Part shown: positions 52,093 through 61,103 of the stretch, piece after piece | Layout of the letters: each line of letters opens with the position of its first letter | Numbering within the stretch: position 1 is the stretch's first letter | Assembly: GCF_003854935.1 (NCBI RefSeq) | Contig: NZ_CP033970.1 | Span: 1,736,001-1,800,000, forward strand | Source: Cupriavidus pauculus | GTDB taxonomy: Bacteria > Pseudomonadota > Gammaproteobacteria > Burkholderiales > Burkholderiaceae | Length of the DNA: 64,000 nt | Direction of reading: 5' to 3' | Program-made: the position numbers and the translations under genes | Notes under the pieces: model-generated | Told to the model about the DNA's origin: nothing | What the model saw: only the letters and a program-made list of their open reading frames with translations | Databases searched by the model: none

Positions 52093-53381
52093 GCTGCGTG
52101 GCGCGGCTTGCCGTAGCGGCGCACGCGAATGTCGGCCTGTTCCTTGTGCCCGGCAAAGCCTTCGAGCGCACACAGCCGCGAGCAGTACTCGCCGATCATG
52201 GCCGACGCCTCGTCGGTCGTCACGCGCTGGTACGTGCAGGTCTTGATGAACTTGCCCACCCACAGCCCGCCCGTGTAGCGCGCGGCGCGCGTGGTCGGCA
52301 GCGTGTGATTGGTGCCGATGACCTTGTCGCCGTAGGACACGTTGGTGCGGGCGCCCAGGAACAGCGCGCCGTAGTTCGTCATGTGCTGCAGGAAGTAGTC
52401 CGGATCGCGGGTCATGACCTGCACATGCTCCGACGCGATGCGGTCTGCCTCGGCCACCATCTCCTCGTACGAATCGCACAGGATGATCTCGCCGTATTCC
52501 TCCCACGCCACGCGGGCGATCGGCGCCGTCGGCAGGATGGCCAGCTGGCGCGCGATCTCGGCCGGCACGGCTTCGGCAAGCGCGCGCGAGTTGGTCAGCA
52601 GGATGGCGGGAGAGTTGGGGCCGTGCTCGGCCTGGCCCAGCAGGTCGGCCACGGCGAGTTCGGCATCGCAGGTATCGTCGGCGATGATCAGCGTCTCCGT
52701 CGGGCCGGCCAGCAGGTCGATGCCCACGCGGCCGAACAGTTGGCGCTTGGCTTCGGCCACATAGGCATTGCCGGGGCCCACGATCATGTCGACGGGTTCG
52801 ATGTGTTCCGTCCCCAGCGCCATCGCGGCGATGGCCTGCACGCCACCCATGCAATAGATCTCGTCGGCGCCGGCCAGATGCATGGCGGCCACGATGGCCG
52901 GCGACGGCTTGCCATCGAACGGCGGGGCGGCGGCAATCACCCGCTTCACGCCGGCCACCTTTGCGGTCAGCACGCTCATGTGGGCCGATGCCACCAGCGG
53001 ATACTTGCCACCGGGGATGTAGCAGCCGACGCTGTTGACGGGCAGGTTCTTGTGGCCCAGCACCACGCCCGGCAGCGTCTCCACCTCGACATCGCGCATC
53101 GAATCCTTCTGGATCTGCGCGAAGCGTCGAATCTGGTCCTGCGCGAAGCGGATATCGGCCAGCACATCGGGCGACAGCGACGCCACGCACGCTTCGATTT
53201 CCGCCTGCGACAGGCGGAATTGCTTCGGTTCCCACTTGTCGAACTGCGCGGAGTACTCGCGCACCGCAGCGTCGCCCCGGCTGGCGATCTGCGCCAGGAT
53301 GCCGGCGACGGTGTCGCGCACCTGCGCCTGGATTTCGGTCTTCACTGCCTGCGGCTTCGACGTCTTCAAGTATTGGGCCAT
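52089..53381 (-). CDS. Histidinol-dehydrogenase-family oxidoreductase (catabolic HisD paralogue)
   Basis: A 430-residue NAD-dependent alcohol-to-acid dehydrogenase of the HisD fold. Zinc and active-site elements are visible: [36 protein letters not shown] and the final [13 protein letters not shown]. The context is not histidine biosynthesis: it lies in an operon with an SDR and a Bug receptor near an HpaI-type aldolase. HisD paralogues such as HpsN oxidise 2,3-dihydroxypropane-1-sulfonate to sulfolactate, and HpsN is a precedent for such a catabolic role. A polyol or hydroxy-acid substrate is inferred. Confidence 0.88.
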   Translation of the reverse strand: MAQYLKTSKPQAVKTEIQAQVRDTVAGILAQIASRGDAAVREYSAQFDKWEPKQFRLSQAEIEACVASLSPDVLADIRFAQDQIRRFAQIQKDSMRDVEVETLPGVVLGHKNLPVNSVGCYIPGGKYPLVASAHMSVLTAKVAGVKRVIAAAPPFDGKPSPAIVAAMHLAGADEIYCMGGVQAIAAMALGTEHIEPVDMIVGPGNAYVAEAKRQLFGRVGIDLLAGPTETLIIADDTCDAELAVADLLGQAEHGPNSPAILLTNSRALAEAVPAEIARQLAILPTAPIARVAWEEYGEIILCDSYEEMVAEADRIASEHVQVMTRDPDYFLQHMTNYGALFLGARTNVSYGDKVIGTNHTLPTTRAARYTGGLWVGKFIKTCTYQRVTTDEASAMIGEYCSRLCALEGFAGHKEQADIRVRRYGKPRHAA

Positions 53382-53520
53382 GCTGTATCTCCTTGGATGA
53401 GTGCCAGGCGCGCACGACGCCGGGACGCACTGCGCCCGGTCGCGGCTGCGATCCTGCGATGTCTTGAAATGGTTGGATGCCGGCGGGCGCACCAGAACGC
53501 GCGCGGGCCGGCGCGACGCG

Positions 53521-54321
53521 CTAGTAGCGCAACGCGGGTGAGACGACGTCCTGCCCGCCCTGGGCGGCCTGACGGAACGCCTGGGTGATCAGGCTGGTGG
53601 CGACCGTGGCGAAGTAGCGGGCACCGAACGCGCCATAGCGTCGCTCGTCATCGGGGCTGAGCGCGATGATGCCGGCGCACTTGCCCTGCGACTGGACCGC
53701 ACGCAGCGCCTGCTCGATGGCCGCGGCCACGGCGGGCGTCTTCCAGTCGTTGCCATAGCCCATCGCGTGGGCAAGGTCGTTGGGGCCGACGAACACCGCG
53801 TCGATGCCATCCACGGCGGCAATGGCCTCGGCATTGGCCACGCCCGTGGGCGTTTCGATCATCGCGATGAGCGCCACGCCCGCATTGCTGCGCGCCGTAT
53901 GCGCCGCGCCGGGAAACGCGCCGTAGCCGGCGGCCCGCCCGCTGAAAGCGCTGCCGCGCCGGCCGATGGACGGGTAGCGCACGCGCTGTACCAGCTCGCG
54001 CGCATCGTCGGCGGTCTCGATCATCGGCACCTGCACGCCGCTGGCACCCATGTCCAGCACGCGGGGGATGTCTTCCATGAAGCAGCGCACCACGGGAATA
54101 ATGCCGCTGGCCCGCGCCGCGCGCAGCATATGCTCGGTGGTTTCGAAATCCGCGGCGCCGTGTTCGTTGTCGATGATGACGAATGTGAAGCCGGCATAGG
54201 CGCACATTTCCACGAGGGCCGGGCTGGGCATTGCCGTGAAGATGCCGCGCAGGGGCTGGTCGCCGCGCAGCAGCGCCGGCAGGCGGTCGTCGATGGGGTG
54301 CTGGATGGTCATGTCTCGCAT
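53521..54321 (-). CDS. HpcH/HpaI-family class II aldolase
   Basis: A 266-residue metal-dependent aldolase of the HpaI/GarL fold. Catalytic-base region [39 protein letters not shown], then metal-ligand segments [14 protein letters not shown] and [13 protein letters not shown]. Such enzymes split 4-hydroxy-2-keto acids, for example 2-keto-3-deoxy-aldarates, into pyruvate plus an aldehyde. It precedes the HisD-like/SDR/Bug genes on the same strand and is divergent from a LysR gene. Two starts are possible, 54321 and 54312. Confidence 0.88.
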   Translation of the reverse strand: MRDMTIQHPIDDRLPALLRGDQPLRGIFTAMPSPALVEMCAYAGFTFVIIDNEHGAADFETTEHMLRAARASGIIPVVRCFMEDIPRVLDMGASGVQVPMIETADDARELVQRVRYPSIGRRGSAFSGRAAGYGAFPGAAHTARSNAGVALIAMIETPTGVANAEAIAAVDGIDAVFVGPNDLAHAMGYGNDWKTPAVAAAIEQALRAVQSQGKCAGIIALSPDDERRYGAFGARYFATVATSLITQAFRQAAQGGQDVVSPALRY

Positions 54322-54399
54322 CTTGTCGTTGTCACGGCGCATGGGGCGGCCGGGTGAAGACATTCTGCGACCAGGCGAGTTATATTTCCAATATTACTT

Positions 54400-54418
54400 C
54401 TGTATCTCATTTATACAG
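54400..54418. promoter_or_regulatory. Inverted repeat in the aldolase/LysR divergent promoter
   Basis: CTGTAT-CTCATTT-ATACAG, perfect 6-bp arms with a 7-bp spacer, sits 10 bp before the LysR start in an AT-rich 106-bp gap between divergent genes. A third CTGTATA half-site follows at 54422-54428, reaching into the LysR ATG. The size and spacing fit a LysR-type autoregulatory site. Binding by the adjacent regulator is inferred. Confidence 0.5.
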
Positions 54419-54427
54419 CGCCTGTAT

Positions 54428-55360
54428 ATGTACAACCCGCTCGAACTCCGTGTGCTGACCTCGTTCCTGGTGCTGGCCGACGAACTGAATTTCACGCGCG
54501 CCGCGCGCCGGCTGAACATGACGCAGCCGCCGCTGAGCCTGCAGATCAAACAGCTCGAAGCCCAGATCGGCGCGCAGTTGTTCGAGCGCACCAAGCGCAG
54601 CGTGCGGCTGACGCCGGCAGGGCAGGTCTTGCGCGCCGAGGCCGAGAAGCTGTTCGATATCGAGCATCGCGCCCGCCAGATGGTGACGCAGGCCAACCGG
54701 GGCGAGGACGTCGGCCATCTCAGCATCGGCCTGACGGCAATCTCCGCTGTGGAACTCGTGCCAAACATCCTGCGCCGGTTTTCCGCGCGCGTGCCCGGCG
54801 TCCTGTACTCGCTGCGCGAGATCAGCTCCGAGGCCATGCTGCAGGCCCTGCTGCGCAACGAACTCGACGTCGCCATCCTGCGGCCGCCGGTTACCGATCC
54901 GCGCCTGCAGGCGCGGCGGCTGATGTCAGAGCCCTACGTGCTGGCCGTGCCGGTCGATCATCCATTGGCCACGCAGCGCAAGGTCCACGCCCGCGACCTC
55001 GACGGCCAGAGCCTGGCCACGCTGGAACGGCGATTCGGGCAGTACGCGCACGACCTGATGATGACCTGGCTGGCCGAGCACAACGTGGTGCCGCTGCGCA
55101 TGCACGACGCCGCGCGCCATCACGCGATGATGTCCATGGTGGCGGCCGGCATCGCGGTGTCGCTGGTGCCGGCGTCCGCCGCCGCGCAGCCCATCAAGGG
55201 GGTGGTCTATCGCCGCCTGGCGGATCGGGACGTTCCCGCGCTGGAACTCTGGGTCGCCTTCCACAAGGAAATCGGCAATCCGATGACGTTGCCGTTCGTG
55301 ACGCAGGCGGTGGAATCCGCCGCGGGCTACAAGATCGGGGCGGAGTGTTTTGGGGGGTAG
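54428..55360 (+). CDS. LysR-family transcriptional regulator
   Basis: A 310-residue LysR protein: MYNPLELRVLTSFLVLADEL, HTH FTRAARRLNMTQPPLSLQIK and LFERTKRSVRLTPAGQVL. The effector-binding domain has SIGLTAISAVELVPNILRRF and AGIAVSLVPASAAA. It resembles the BenM/CynR branch that responds to small carboxylates. It is divergent from the HpaI-type aldolase gene, so the aldolase and the HisD-like/SDR/Bug run are likely targets. The ribosome-binding site is weak and overlaps CTGTATA repeats. Confidence 0.92.
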   Translation: MYNPLELRVLTSFLVLADELNFTRAARRLNMTQPPLSLQIKQLEAQIGAQLFERTKRSVRLTPAGQVLRAEAEKLFDIEHRARQMVTQANRGEDVGHLSIGLTAISAVELVPNILRRFSARVPGVLYSLREISSEAMLQALLRNELDVAILRPPVTDPRLQARRLMSEPYVLAVPVDHPLATQRKVHARDLDGQSLATLERRFGQYAHDLMMTWLAEHNVVPLRMHDAARHHAMMSMVAAGIAVSLVPASAAAQPIKGVVYRRLADRDVPALELWVAFHKEIGNPMTLPFVTQAVESAAGYKIGAECFGG

Positions 55361-55365
55361 GGGGG

Positions 55366-55440
55366 CTGAACAAGGCGTCGATGAATCCCGCAGAGGTGAA
55401 GGCGGAGATCCTGCGCATGATGGGGCAGTGGCTGCAATAG
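55366..55440 (+). pseudogene. Possible remnant of the 3' end of a lost gene
   Basis: The frame ending at TAG 55438-55440 reads LNKASMNPAEVKAEILRMMG then QWLQ, an amphipathic helix like the C-terminal end of an alpha/beta hydrolase or similar enzyme. It follows the LysR stop at once and lacks any upstream body or ribosome site, so if real it is a decayed fragment. Chance reading in high-GC DNA remains possible. Confidence 0.2.
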
Positions 55441-55517
55441 CCTCTGCACGAAATCGGCTCCTCTAGCCTCGTGCCAGCCGGACCCCTCACCGCCGCCCGG
55501 CTGGCACGCACCCCGAT

Positions 55518-56570
55518 TCAGAACTTGTGGCGAATGCCGGTCGTCACGCCAATCCGCGTGCCATGGCCGTAGAACGGCGTGACGAAGGTGGGCTGCGCGG
55601 CCAGCGTGCGCCATGTGCCGTTGAGGGTCGTGTAGTCGGCTTCGATGTAGACGTCGGTGCGCTTGCTGAAGTTGTAGTCCAGCATGACCGCACCGGTGAA
55701 GCGGTTGCCGCTGTCGCCGTTGATCTTCATGCGGTCGTAGGTGCCGGTGACCAGCAGCATCCATGCGTCGCTGAACGAGTGTTTGGCGCCCGCGTAGAAC
55801 GCGTTGTCGCGATAGCCCGCGTTGTTGTACGTGCTCCGGGTGAAGCCGGCGTTGAACTGCGTCCTGCCCAGCTTGTACGTGCCGCCGACGGACCAGACCT
55901 GCTGGTCGCTCCGGGGCACGACCGTGCCGAAGTAGGTGCTGGTGTCGCGCATGACCTGGTAGCCGCCGGCCAGCTTGAGCGGGCCGCTGGCGTACGTCAC
56001 GCTGGCCCCGGTGGACGAGGATGTCTTGAAGCTGCCGGCGACTTCGCCGAAGGCATGTTGCGCGGCCAGCGTCACGGGGCCGAACGTGCCCGCGTACTTC
56101 AGCATGTTGTCCTGCCGCACGCCGCCGGTGTAGTTGCCGCTCTGGAAGGCGACCAGGCCCAGGTTGGGCAGCGCCATGGTGTCGTAACTGGCGATGACTT
56201 CGTGGATCACGGTAAAGTCGCGGCCCAGCTTCAGCGTGCCGAAGTCGCCTGACAGGCCGACGAAAGCCTTGCGGCCGAACAGGCGCCCGCCCTGCGAGGC
56301 CATGCCCGTGTCGGGCAGGAAGCCGTTTTCCAGCACGAACAACGCCTGGTAGCCACCGCCCAGGTCTTCCGTGCCGGCCAGGCCCCAGCGCGTGCCGGTC
56401 AGCACGCCGTCGCCCATCTGGACCTTGCCGCTGCCGTTCGCATTCTCGTGCGTGGTGTAGCGGATGGTGGTATCGACCAGGCCGTACAGCGTGACGCTTG
56501 ACTGCGCCAGGGCCAGTGTCGGGCTCGCACCGCCGCAGGCCACGCATAGCGGCAGGATGATCTTCCTCAT
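55518..56570 (-). CDS. Gram-negative general porin (Omp32/OpcP type)
   Basis: A 350-residue outer-membrane trimeric porin. The signal peptide ends at LALAQ^SSVTLYG, followed by the neisserial/burkholderial porin start SSVTLYGLVDTTIRYTT. The constriction-loop region has LFGRKAFVGLSGDFGTLKLG with the FGTLKLGR motif. Alternating beta strands end in IRHKF with the C-terminal Phe needed for assembly. It follows the aldehyde dehydrogenase gene on the same strand, 93 bp away, so it may admit the sugar acid degraded by this cluster. Confidence 0.93.
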   Translation of the reverse strand: MRKIILPLCVACGGASPTLALAQSSVTLYGLVDTTIRYTTHENANGSGKVQMGDGVLTGTRWGLAGTEDLGGGYQALFVLENGFLPDTGMASQGGRLFGRKAFVGLSGDFGTLKLGRDFTVIHEVIASYDTMALPNLGLVAFQSGNYTGGVRQDNMLKYAGTFGPVTLAAQHAFGEVAGSFKTSSSTGASVTYASGPLKLAGGYQVMRDTSTYFGTVVPRSDQQVWSVGGTYKLGRTQFNAGFTRSTYNNAGYRDNAFYAGAKHSFSDAWMLLVTGTYDRMKINGDSGNRFTGAVMLDYNFSKRTDVYIEADYTTLNGTWRTLAAQPTFVTPFYGHGTRIGVTTGIRHKF

Positions 56571-56663
56571 GTTGTCTCCGTGATTTTTTGGATGGATGTA
56601 AGGCGGCGGCCGATTGCGGCGCGCCACCGTGGGACTGCGAAAACGTGTGTTGGCGCGCCGGTG

Positions 56664-58097
56664 TCAGGCCCGGATGTATGCGGTCTTGCTCGTTGTGAAG
56701 AACTCCCGCGCTGCCCAGCCTTGTTCGTGGGGGCCCGATGAGGAACCTTTGGTGCCGCCGAACGGCACGTGGTAGTCGACGCCCGCCGTGGGCGCGTTGA
56801 CCATCACCATCCCGGCCTGAAGCCCGCGGCGAAAGCGCGTGGCCCGCGCCAGCGATTGCGTGCACACCCCGGCCGACAGGCCGAAGCTGGAGTCATTGGC
56901 CAGCGCCAGCGCATGGTCGTCGTCGCGGGCGCGCAGCACGGCCGCGATGGGGCCGAAGATTTCGTCCCGCGCGATGCGCATGTCCGGGTGGCAATCGGCA
57001 AAGATGGCTGGCGAGAAGAAGAATCCCTCGGTATCGGTACGGAGCCGCTCGCCGCCGACCACGAGCCGCGCCCCTTCGACCTGCCCGATCGAGACATACC
57101 GCAGGTTCTTGTCGAGCTGCACCGCATCGACGACGGGGCCGATATCGGTGCGGTCCTCCAGCGCATGGCCCACCCGCAACTGGCTTGTCGCTGCCACGAA
57201 GGCGGAAAGAAAGCGGTCGTGGATGGCGTCGGCGACGATGATCCGGGACGCTGCCGTGCAGCGCTGACCGGTGGAGTAGAAGGCGCCCTGTACCGCGGCG
57301 TCGACGGCCACGTCCAGCGCGGCATCGTCCAGCACCACAAGGGGATTCTTGCCCCCCAACTCCAGTTGCAGCCGCTTGCCGGCCGCTGCCGCGGCGACTG
57401 CAATGCGTCGTCCGGTCGCCTCCGATCCCGTGAAGGAGATGGCCGTCACGCGCGGATCGGTGGTCAACGTGGCGCCCAGTTCCGCGCCGTGGCCCATCAC
57501 GAGGTTGAACACGCCGTGCGGCAGGCCGCTGCGCGACAGGATGTCGGCCAACGCCCAGGCGCAGCCGGGCACCAGCTCGGCCGGCTTGAACACCACGCAA
57601 TTGCCGAAGGCGAGGGCAGGGGCGATCTTCCAGGCGGGAATCGCGATCGGGAAGTTCCAAGGCGTGATGATGCTGATGACGCCGACAGGCTCGGCCGTGA
57701 CTTCTACCTCGATGCCGGGCCGGGTGGAGGGCAGGTGCTGACCATGGGGGCGCAGCGCTTCCTGCGCGTAGTACTTGAAGATGTGGCCGGCGCGCGTGAC
57801 TTCGCCAATCGCCTCGCGCAGCGTCTTGCCTTCTTCACGGGCCAGCAGCCGGCCCAGCTCGTCCTTGCGGGCGAGGATTTCCAGGCCCACGCGCTCCAGT
57901 ACGTCGGCGCGCTGCTGGACGGGGCTCTGGGACCACATGGGAAAGGCACTGGACGCGGCGGCAATCGCCTGTTCGGCCATGTCCGGCGTGGCCAGGGCCG
58001 CGTAGCCGACGACCTCCGTGGTTTCCGAAGGATTGATGTTCGGCGCCCACCGCTCGGCGCCGATCCATTGCCCGTCGATCAGGTTCTCGTATCTCAT
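56664..58097 (-). CDS. Alpha-ketoglutarate-semialdehyde (2,5-dioxopentanoate) dehydrogenase-like
   Basis: A 477-residue NAD(P)-dependent aldehyde dehydrogenase. Catalytic Cys280 is in YSTGQRCTAASR and the general-base Glu in LQLELGGKNPL. The coenzyme segment is TPWNFPIAIPAWK. The C-terminal block VMVNAPTAGVDYHVPFGGTK and SSSGPHEQGWAAREFFTT is highly typical of ketoglutarate-semialdehyde dehydrogenases. It would finish oxidative sugar-acid pathways by making 2-oxoglutarate. It is divergent from the GntR gene, and its start codon lies inside the large palindrome between them. Confidence 0.88.
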   Translation of the reverse strand: MRYENLIDGQWIGAERWAPNINPSETTEVVGYAALATPDMAEQAIAAASSAFPMWSQSPVQQRADVLERVGLEILARKDELGRLLAREEGKTLREAIGEVTRAGHIFKYYAQEALRPHGQHLPSTRPGIEVEVTAEPVGVISIITPWNFPIAIPAWKIAPALAFGNCVVFKPAELVPGCAWALADILSRSGLPHGVFNLVMGHGAELGATLTTDPRVTAISFTGSEATGRRIAVAAAAAGKRLQLELGGKNPLVVLDDAALDVAVDAAVQGAFYSTGQRCTAASRIIVADAIHDRFLSAFVAATSQLRVGHALEDRTDIGPVVDAVQLDKNLRYVSIGQVEGARLVVGGERLRTDTEGFFFSPAIFADCHPDMRIARDEIFGPIAAVLRARDDDHALALANDSSFGLSAGVCTQSLARATRFRRGLQAGMVMVNAPTAGVDYHVPFGGTKGSSSGPHEQGWAAREFFTTSKTAYIRA

Positions 58098-58131
58098 TGG
58101 ATTTTGGATTTTGGAAAATCCAATGTATAGT
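58096..58131. promoter_or_regulatory. Operator palindrome and promoter between ALDH and GntR genes
   Basis: ATTGGATTTT (58096-58105) and AAAATCCAAT (58115-58124) form a perfect 10-bp inverted repeat; inside it GGATTTT-GG-AAAATCC is a second, tighter one. The plus-strand promoter TTGGAT (58104-58109)-16 bp-TATAGT (58126-58131) overlaps the palindrome, so a bound repressor would block gntR. The left arm covers the aldehyde dehydrogenase start, so that gene would be blocked too. The FCD-type GntR protein encoded next is the natural ligand. Confidence 0.7.
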
Positions 58132-58171
58132 AAGGTCACGTTCCACCAAACGCAACCGGGTTTCCACGACC

Positions 58172-58825
58172 ATGCAACGTATCAACACCCCCACGTACGT
58201 CCGGCTCCGCGAGCAGATCCGGGCCGATATCGCGGCTGGCGTCTGGCCGCTCGGCGCGCATATCACGCTCGCGCAGATGGTCGACCGGTACGAGGTGAGC
58301 CTCAATCCGGTTCGCGAAGCGCTGCTGCACTTGCAGGGCGAGGGGATCATCGACATGCAGATGCACCGTGGCGCCGTGATTCCCACGGTCGACGCCACCT
58401 ACATCGCCAACATCTACGACATGCGCGGCGCCATCGAGCAAATGCTGGCCGCCAAGGTAGCCACGCTGGCGACGCCCGAGGACCTGCAGGCCATCGACGC
58501 CGCGCGGCTGCGGCACGAGGAACTGGTGACGGGCACCGACATCGGCGCGTGCGTGGCGGCCAACCGCGAATTCCACCGCGTCTTCAACGGCGTGGCGGGC
58601 AACCAGCCGGCCGTGGACGTGCTGGGGTCCCGGTCTAGCCTGGTGGATGCGCTGCGGCGATCGCTGGGCTACGGCGCGCAGCGCAAGGACGCCGTGATCG
58701 CGCAGCACCGGAAGCTGGTAGCCGCCGTGCGCAAGGGCGATGCGGCGCTGGCCGCGAAGGTTGCCCTGGAACACGCCGAGTCCGCCCGGGACGACCTGCT
58801 GCGCATGATCGACAAGCCGCACTAG
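58172..58825 (+). CDS. GntR-family regulator (FCD subfamily)
   Basis: A 217-residue regulator. The winged HTH is at residues 8-75 (YVRLREQIRADIAAGVWPLG, LAQMVDRYEVSLNPVREALL). The FCD ligand domain carries metal-binding positions in NREFHRVFNGV, IAQHRKLVAAV and ALEHAESARDD. FCD regulators usually sense sugar acids such as uronates or aldonates, which fits the enzymes downstream. It starts the plus-strand catabolic operon and is divergent from the aldehyde dehydrogenase; the palindrome between them is its presumed site. Confidence 0.93.
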   Translation: MQRINTPTYVRLREQIRADIAAGVWPLGAHITLAQMVDRYEVSLNPVREALLHLQGEGIIDMQMHRGAVIPTVDATYIANIYDMRGAIEQMLAAKVATLATPEDLQAIDAARLRHEELVTGTDIGACVAANREFHRVFNGVAGNQPAVDVLGSRSSLVDALRRSLGYGAQRKDAVIAQHRKLVAAVRKGDAALAAKVALEHAESARDDLLRMIDKPH

Positions 58826-58884
58826 CCGTGCGCGCCCGCCCGGGCGCCACGAGAAAATTTCCAATCAACAAGGAGACAGCCGAA

Positions 58885-59871
58885 ATGACATTCGGTAAGG
58901 GCGTCCTGCGCCTTGCGTTTTTGATGACCGCCAGCCTTGGGCTGGCCGAAAGCGGCGCCGCGGCGCCCGCACCCTATCCGTCCCGCCCCATCCAGCTCAT
59001 CGTGGGCTTCGCGCCCGGCGGTGCCGCCGACACGGTGGCGCGTGCCGTGGCCGAGCAGATGGCCAAGTCGCTCGGGCAGCCCGTGGTGATCGACAACCGC
59101 AGCGGCGCGTCCGGCAACATCGCCACCCAGACCGCACTGGCCGCGCCGGCCGACGGCTATTCGGTCATCTTCGCCGCGATCCACCTGGCCACCAATCCGT
59201 CGATGATCGGCGTGCCCTACAACCCGCGCACCGATATTGCGATGGTGGGCCAGATGACCAGCGTGCCGGTGCTGATGCTGGCTGCGGCGTCGTCGCCGTA
59301 CAAGACGGCGGCCGACGTGGTCACGGCTTCGCGCCGCACCGATGGCGGGCTGCGCGTGGGCAGCGGCGGCATCGGCACGTCGTCGCACCTGGCGCTGGAA
59401 CTGTTCAAGCGGGCGGAACACGTGCCGGCGCTGCACGTGCCTTACCGCGGCGGCACGCCCGCGCTGCAGGGGCTGATGTCGGGCGAGGTCGACGTGATGT
59501 TCGACCTGGGGTCCGGCACCCTCAAGTCGTATATCGAAGCCGGCAAGGTGCGCCCGCTGGCGGTCATGCAGGCCGAACCGGTGGCCAGCATTGCCGCGCC
59601 CACGGCACCGCAGGCCGAGCTGCCCAAGGAGACCTTTATCCGTAGCTGGCAAGGCCTGGCCGTCAAGGCCGGCACGCCGCCGCAGGTCATCGCCCGGCTG
59701 CACGACGCGCTGAACCAGGCCCTGCAGCAGCCGGCCGTTCGCGCGCGGGTGCAGGCGCTTGGCATGGAGGTCAAGCCCAGCGCGGCCCCGGCCGATTTCC
59801 AGAAACTCTATGTCGACGAACTGGACCGCTGGTCCGCGCTGATCAGGTCGGCCAACATCAAGCCGCAGTAA
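58885..59871 (+). CDS. Bug-family (TctC-like) periplasmic solute-binding protein
   Basis: A 328-residue exported receptor: signal peptide (LRLAFLMTASLGLAESGAAA), then PIQLIVGFAPGGAADTVAR, PVVIDNRSGASGNIA, GSGGIGTSSHLALELF and SWQGLAVKAGTPPQVI. AAGGAGA precedes the ATG. It is the second gene of the GntR operon, directly before the enzymes for uronate/aldarate oxidation, so a hexuronate or aldarate is the probable ligand. No permease is encoded in the unit. Confidence 0.92.
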   Translation: MTFGKGVLRLAFLMTASLGLAESGAAAPAPYPSRPIQLIVGFAPGGAADTVARAVAEQMAKSLGQPVVIDNRSGASGNIATQTALAAPADGYSVIFAAIHLATNPSMIGVPYNPRTDIAMVGQMTSVPVLMLAAASSPYKTAADVVTASRRTDGGLRVGSGGIGTSSHLALELFKRAEHVPALHVPYRGGTPALQGLMSGEVDVMFDLGSGTLKSYIEAGKVRPLAVMQAEPVASIAAPTAPQAELPKETFIRSWQGLAVKAGTPPQVIARLHDALNQALQQPAVRARVQALGMEVKPSAAPADFQKLYVDELDRWSALIRSANIKPQ

Positions 59872-59885
59872 GCGCATTGGCAACC

Positions 59886-61070
59886 ATGAAAATCACTCGG
59901 GTCAACGTTCATCTGATGCAGGCAGGCGCGCCCACGCATACCGCATGGGGCGGGGCGGGCAAAAGCGCACTGGCATCGGGCCGCAACTGGTTGTTCGCGG
60001 AGATCCATACGGAAGAGGGACTGGTCGGCCTGGGCGAAGGCTCCGGCTGGCCACGCGTGGTGGCCGCCGCGCTGCCTGACCTGGCACCGCTGCTGGTGGG
60101 CGAAGATGCGTTTCAGACCGAACGGCTGCACCAGAAGCTGCGCGTGGCGACGATGGGCCACGGCCATCTGGGCGTCGTCGGTGGCGGGGCGCTGGCCGCC
60201 ATCGACACTGCGCTGTGGGACCTCAAGGCCCAGGCACTGGGGCGCCCGCTCTGCGACTTGCTGGGCGGCCGCGTGCGGGACCGGGTTCCCTACTACGCGC
60301 ACGTCAAGGACGCGGACACCGCCCGTGCCGCCGTGGCACGCGGCGTGCGGGCGCTGAAGGTGGGCGGCACCCGGCAGATCGTGGAACGTGCCTGGGCGAT
60401 TCGGGAAGCCATCGGGCCGGATGTCGACCTCATCGTCGACCTGCACGGCCCGGCGTGGCTCACGGGTGCCGACGCTGTGGCGGTGGGCCGCGCGCTGGAA
60501 GGGACGAACCTGCTGTTCCTGGAAGAGCCGGTGGCGCCCGACGATGCGCTCGGCTGGCGCCGTGTGCGCGACAGCGTGGCGCTGCCGCTGGCATCTGGCG
60601 AGCGGCTGGGGACGCTGGCCGAGTTCGACCAGCTTATCGGCAGCGGTCTTGTCGATGTGGTGCAGCCTGACACCGGACGCACCGGCGGCCCGACGCAGCT
60701 CAAGAAGATCGCGGCGCTGGCCGAGGCCAGGGCGCTGCTGGTGGCGCCGCATTCCGGGTCGCTCGGGCCGGTGGCCGAGTTCGCGGCGGTCCACTGGATG
60801 GCCGCGTCGCCCACGGGGCTGATCCTGGAGCGGCTGGAGCCGGACTGGGATGGCAAGCAGGCCGCCGTGACGCGGTCGTTGCAGGCCAGCGATGGATATA
60901 TCGACGTGCCCGCCGAACCGGGCCTTGGCACCTCGCTCGATCACGCCTTCGTCGCCGCGCATCCCAGCGAGCGCAACATCGCGCTGCCAGCGGGCGGCTG
61001 GGAGCCCGGCACCGAGCACGAAATCCCGTATCTGCAGGCGCGGCGCAGCCGGGCCCGCCTGACCGACTGA
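59886..61070 (+). CDS. Enolase-superfamily sugar-acid dehydratase (galactonate-dehydratase-like)
   Basis: A 394-residue mandelate-racemase-subgroup protein. Barrel residues: Lys158 in RALKVGG (the second Lys of a KxK pair is missing), metal ligand Asp185 with His187 in IVDLHGPAW, then FLEEPV, SGERLG and APHSGS. The Asp-x-His pair is as in D-galactonate dehydratase, where the His is the catalytic acid. In this operon an aldarate is the expected substrate, giving a 2-keto-3-deoxyaldarate. A cycloisomerase role, known for relatives acting on galactarolactone, is less likely because a lactonase is also present. Confidence 0.83.
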   Translation: MKITRVNVHLMQAGAPTHTAWGGAGKSALASGRNWLFAEIHTEEGLVGLGEGSGWPRVVAAALPDLAPLLVGEDAFQTERLHQKLRVATMGHGHLGVVGGGALAAIDTALWDLKAQALGRPLCDLLGGRVRDRVPYYAHVKDADTARAAVARGVRALKVGGTRQIVERAWAIREAIGPDVDLIVDLHGPAWLTGADAVAVGRALEGTNLLFLEEPVAPDDALGWRRVRDSVALPLASGERLGTLAEFDQLIGSGLVDVVQPDTGRTGGPTQLKKIAALAEARALLVAPHSGSLGPVAEFAAVHWMAASPTGLILERLEPDWDGKQAAVTRSLQASDGYIDVPAEPGLGTSLDHAFVAAHPSERNIALPAGGWEPGTEHEIPYLQARRSRARLTD

Positions 61071-61103
61071 TAACCTCAAGATCACAGAACCATGGAGACG
61101 ACC

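Noticed and set aside
51289-53430. A 713-codon frame joining the SDR with the HisD-like region
   Set aside because: The HisD-like motifs lie in another frame with their own start; only the SDR part of the long frame is real.
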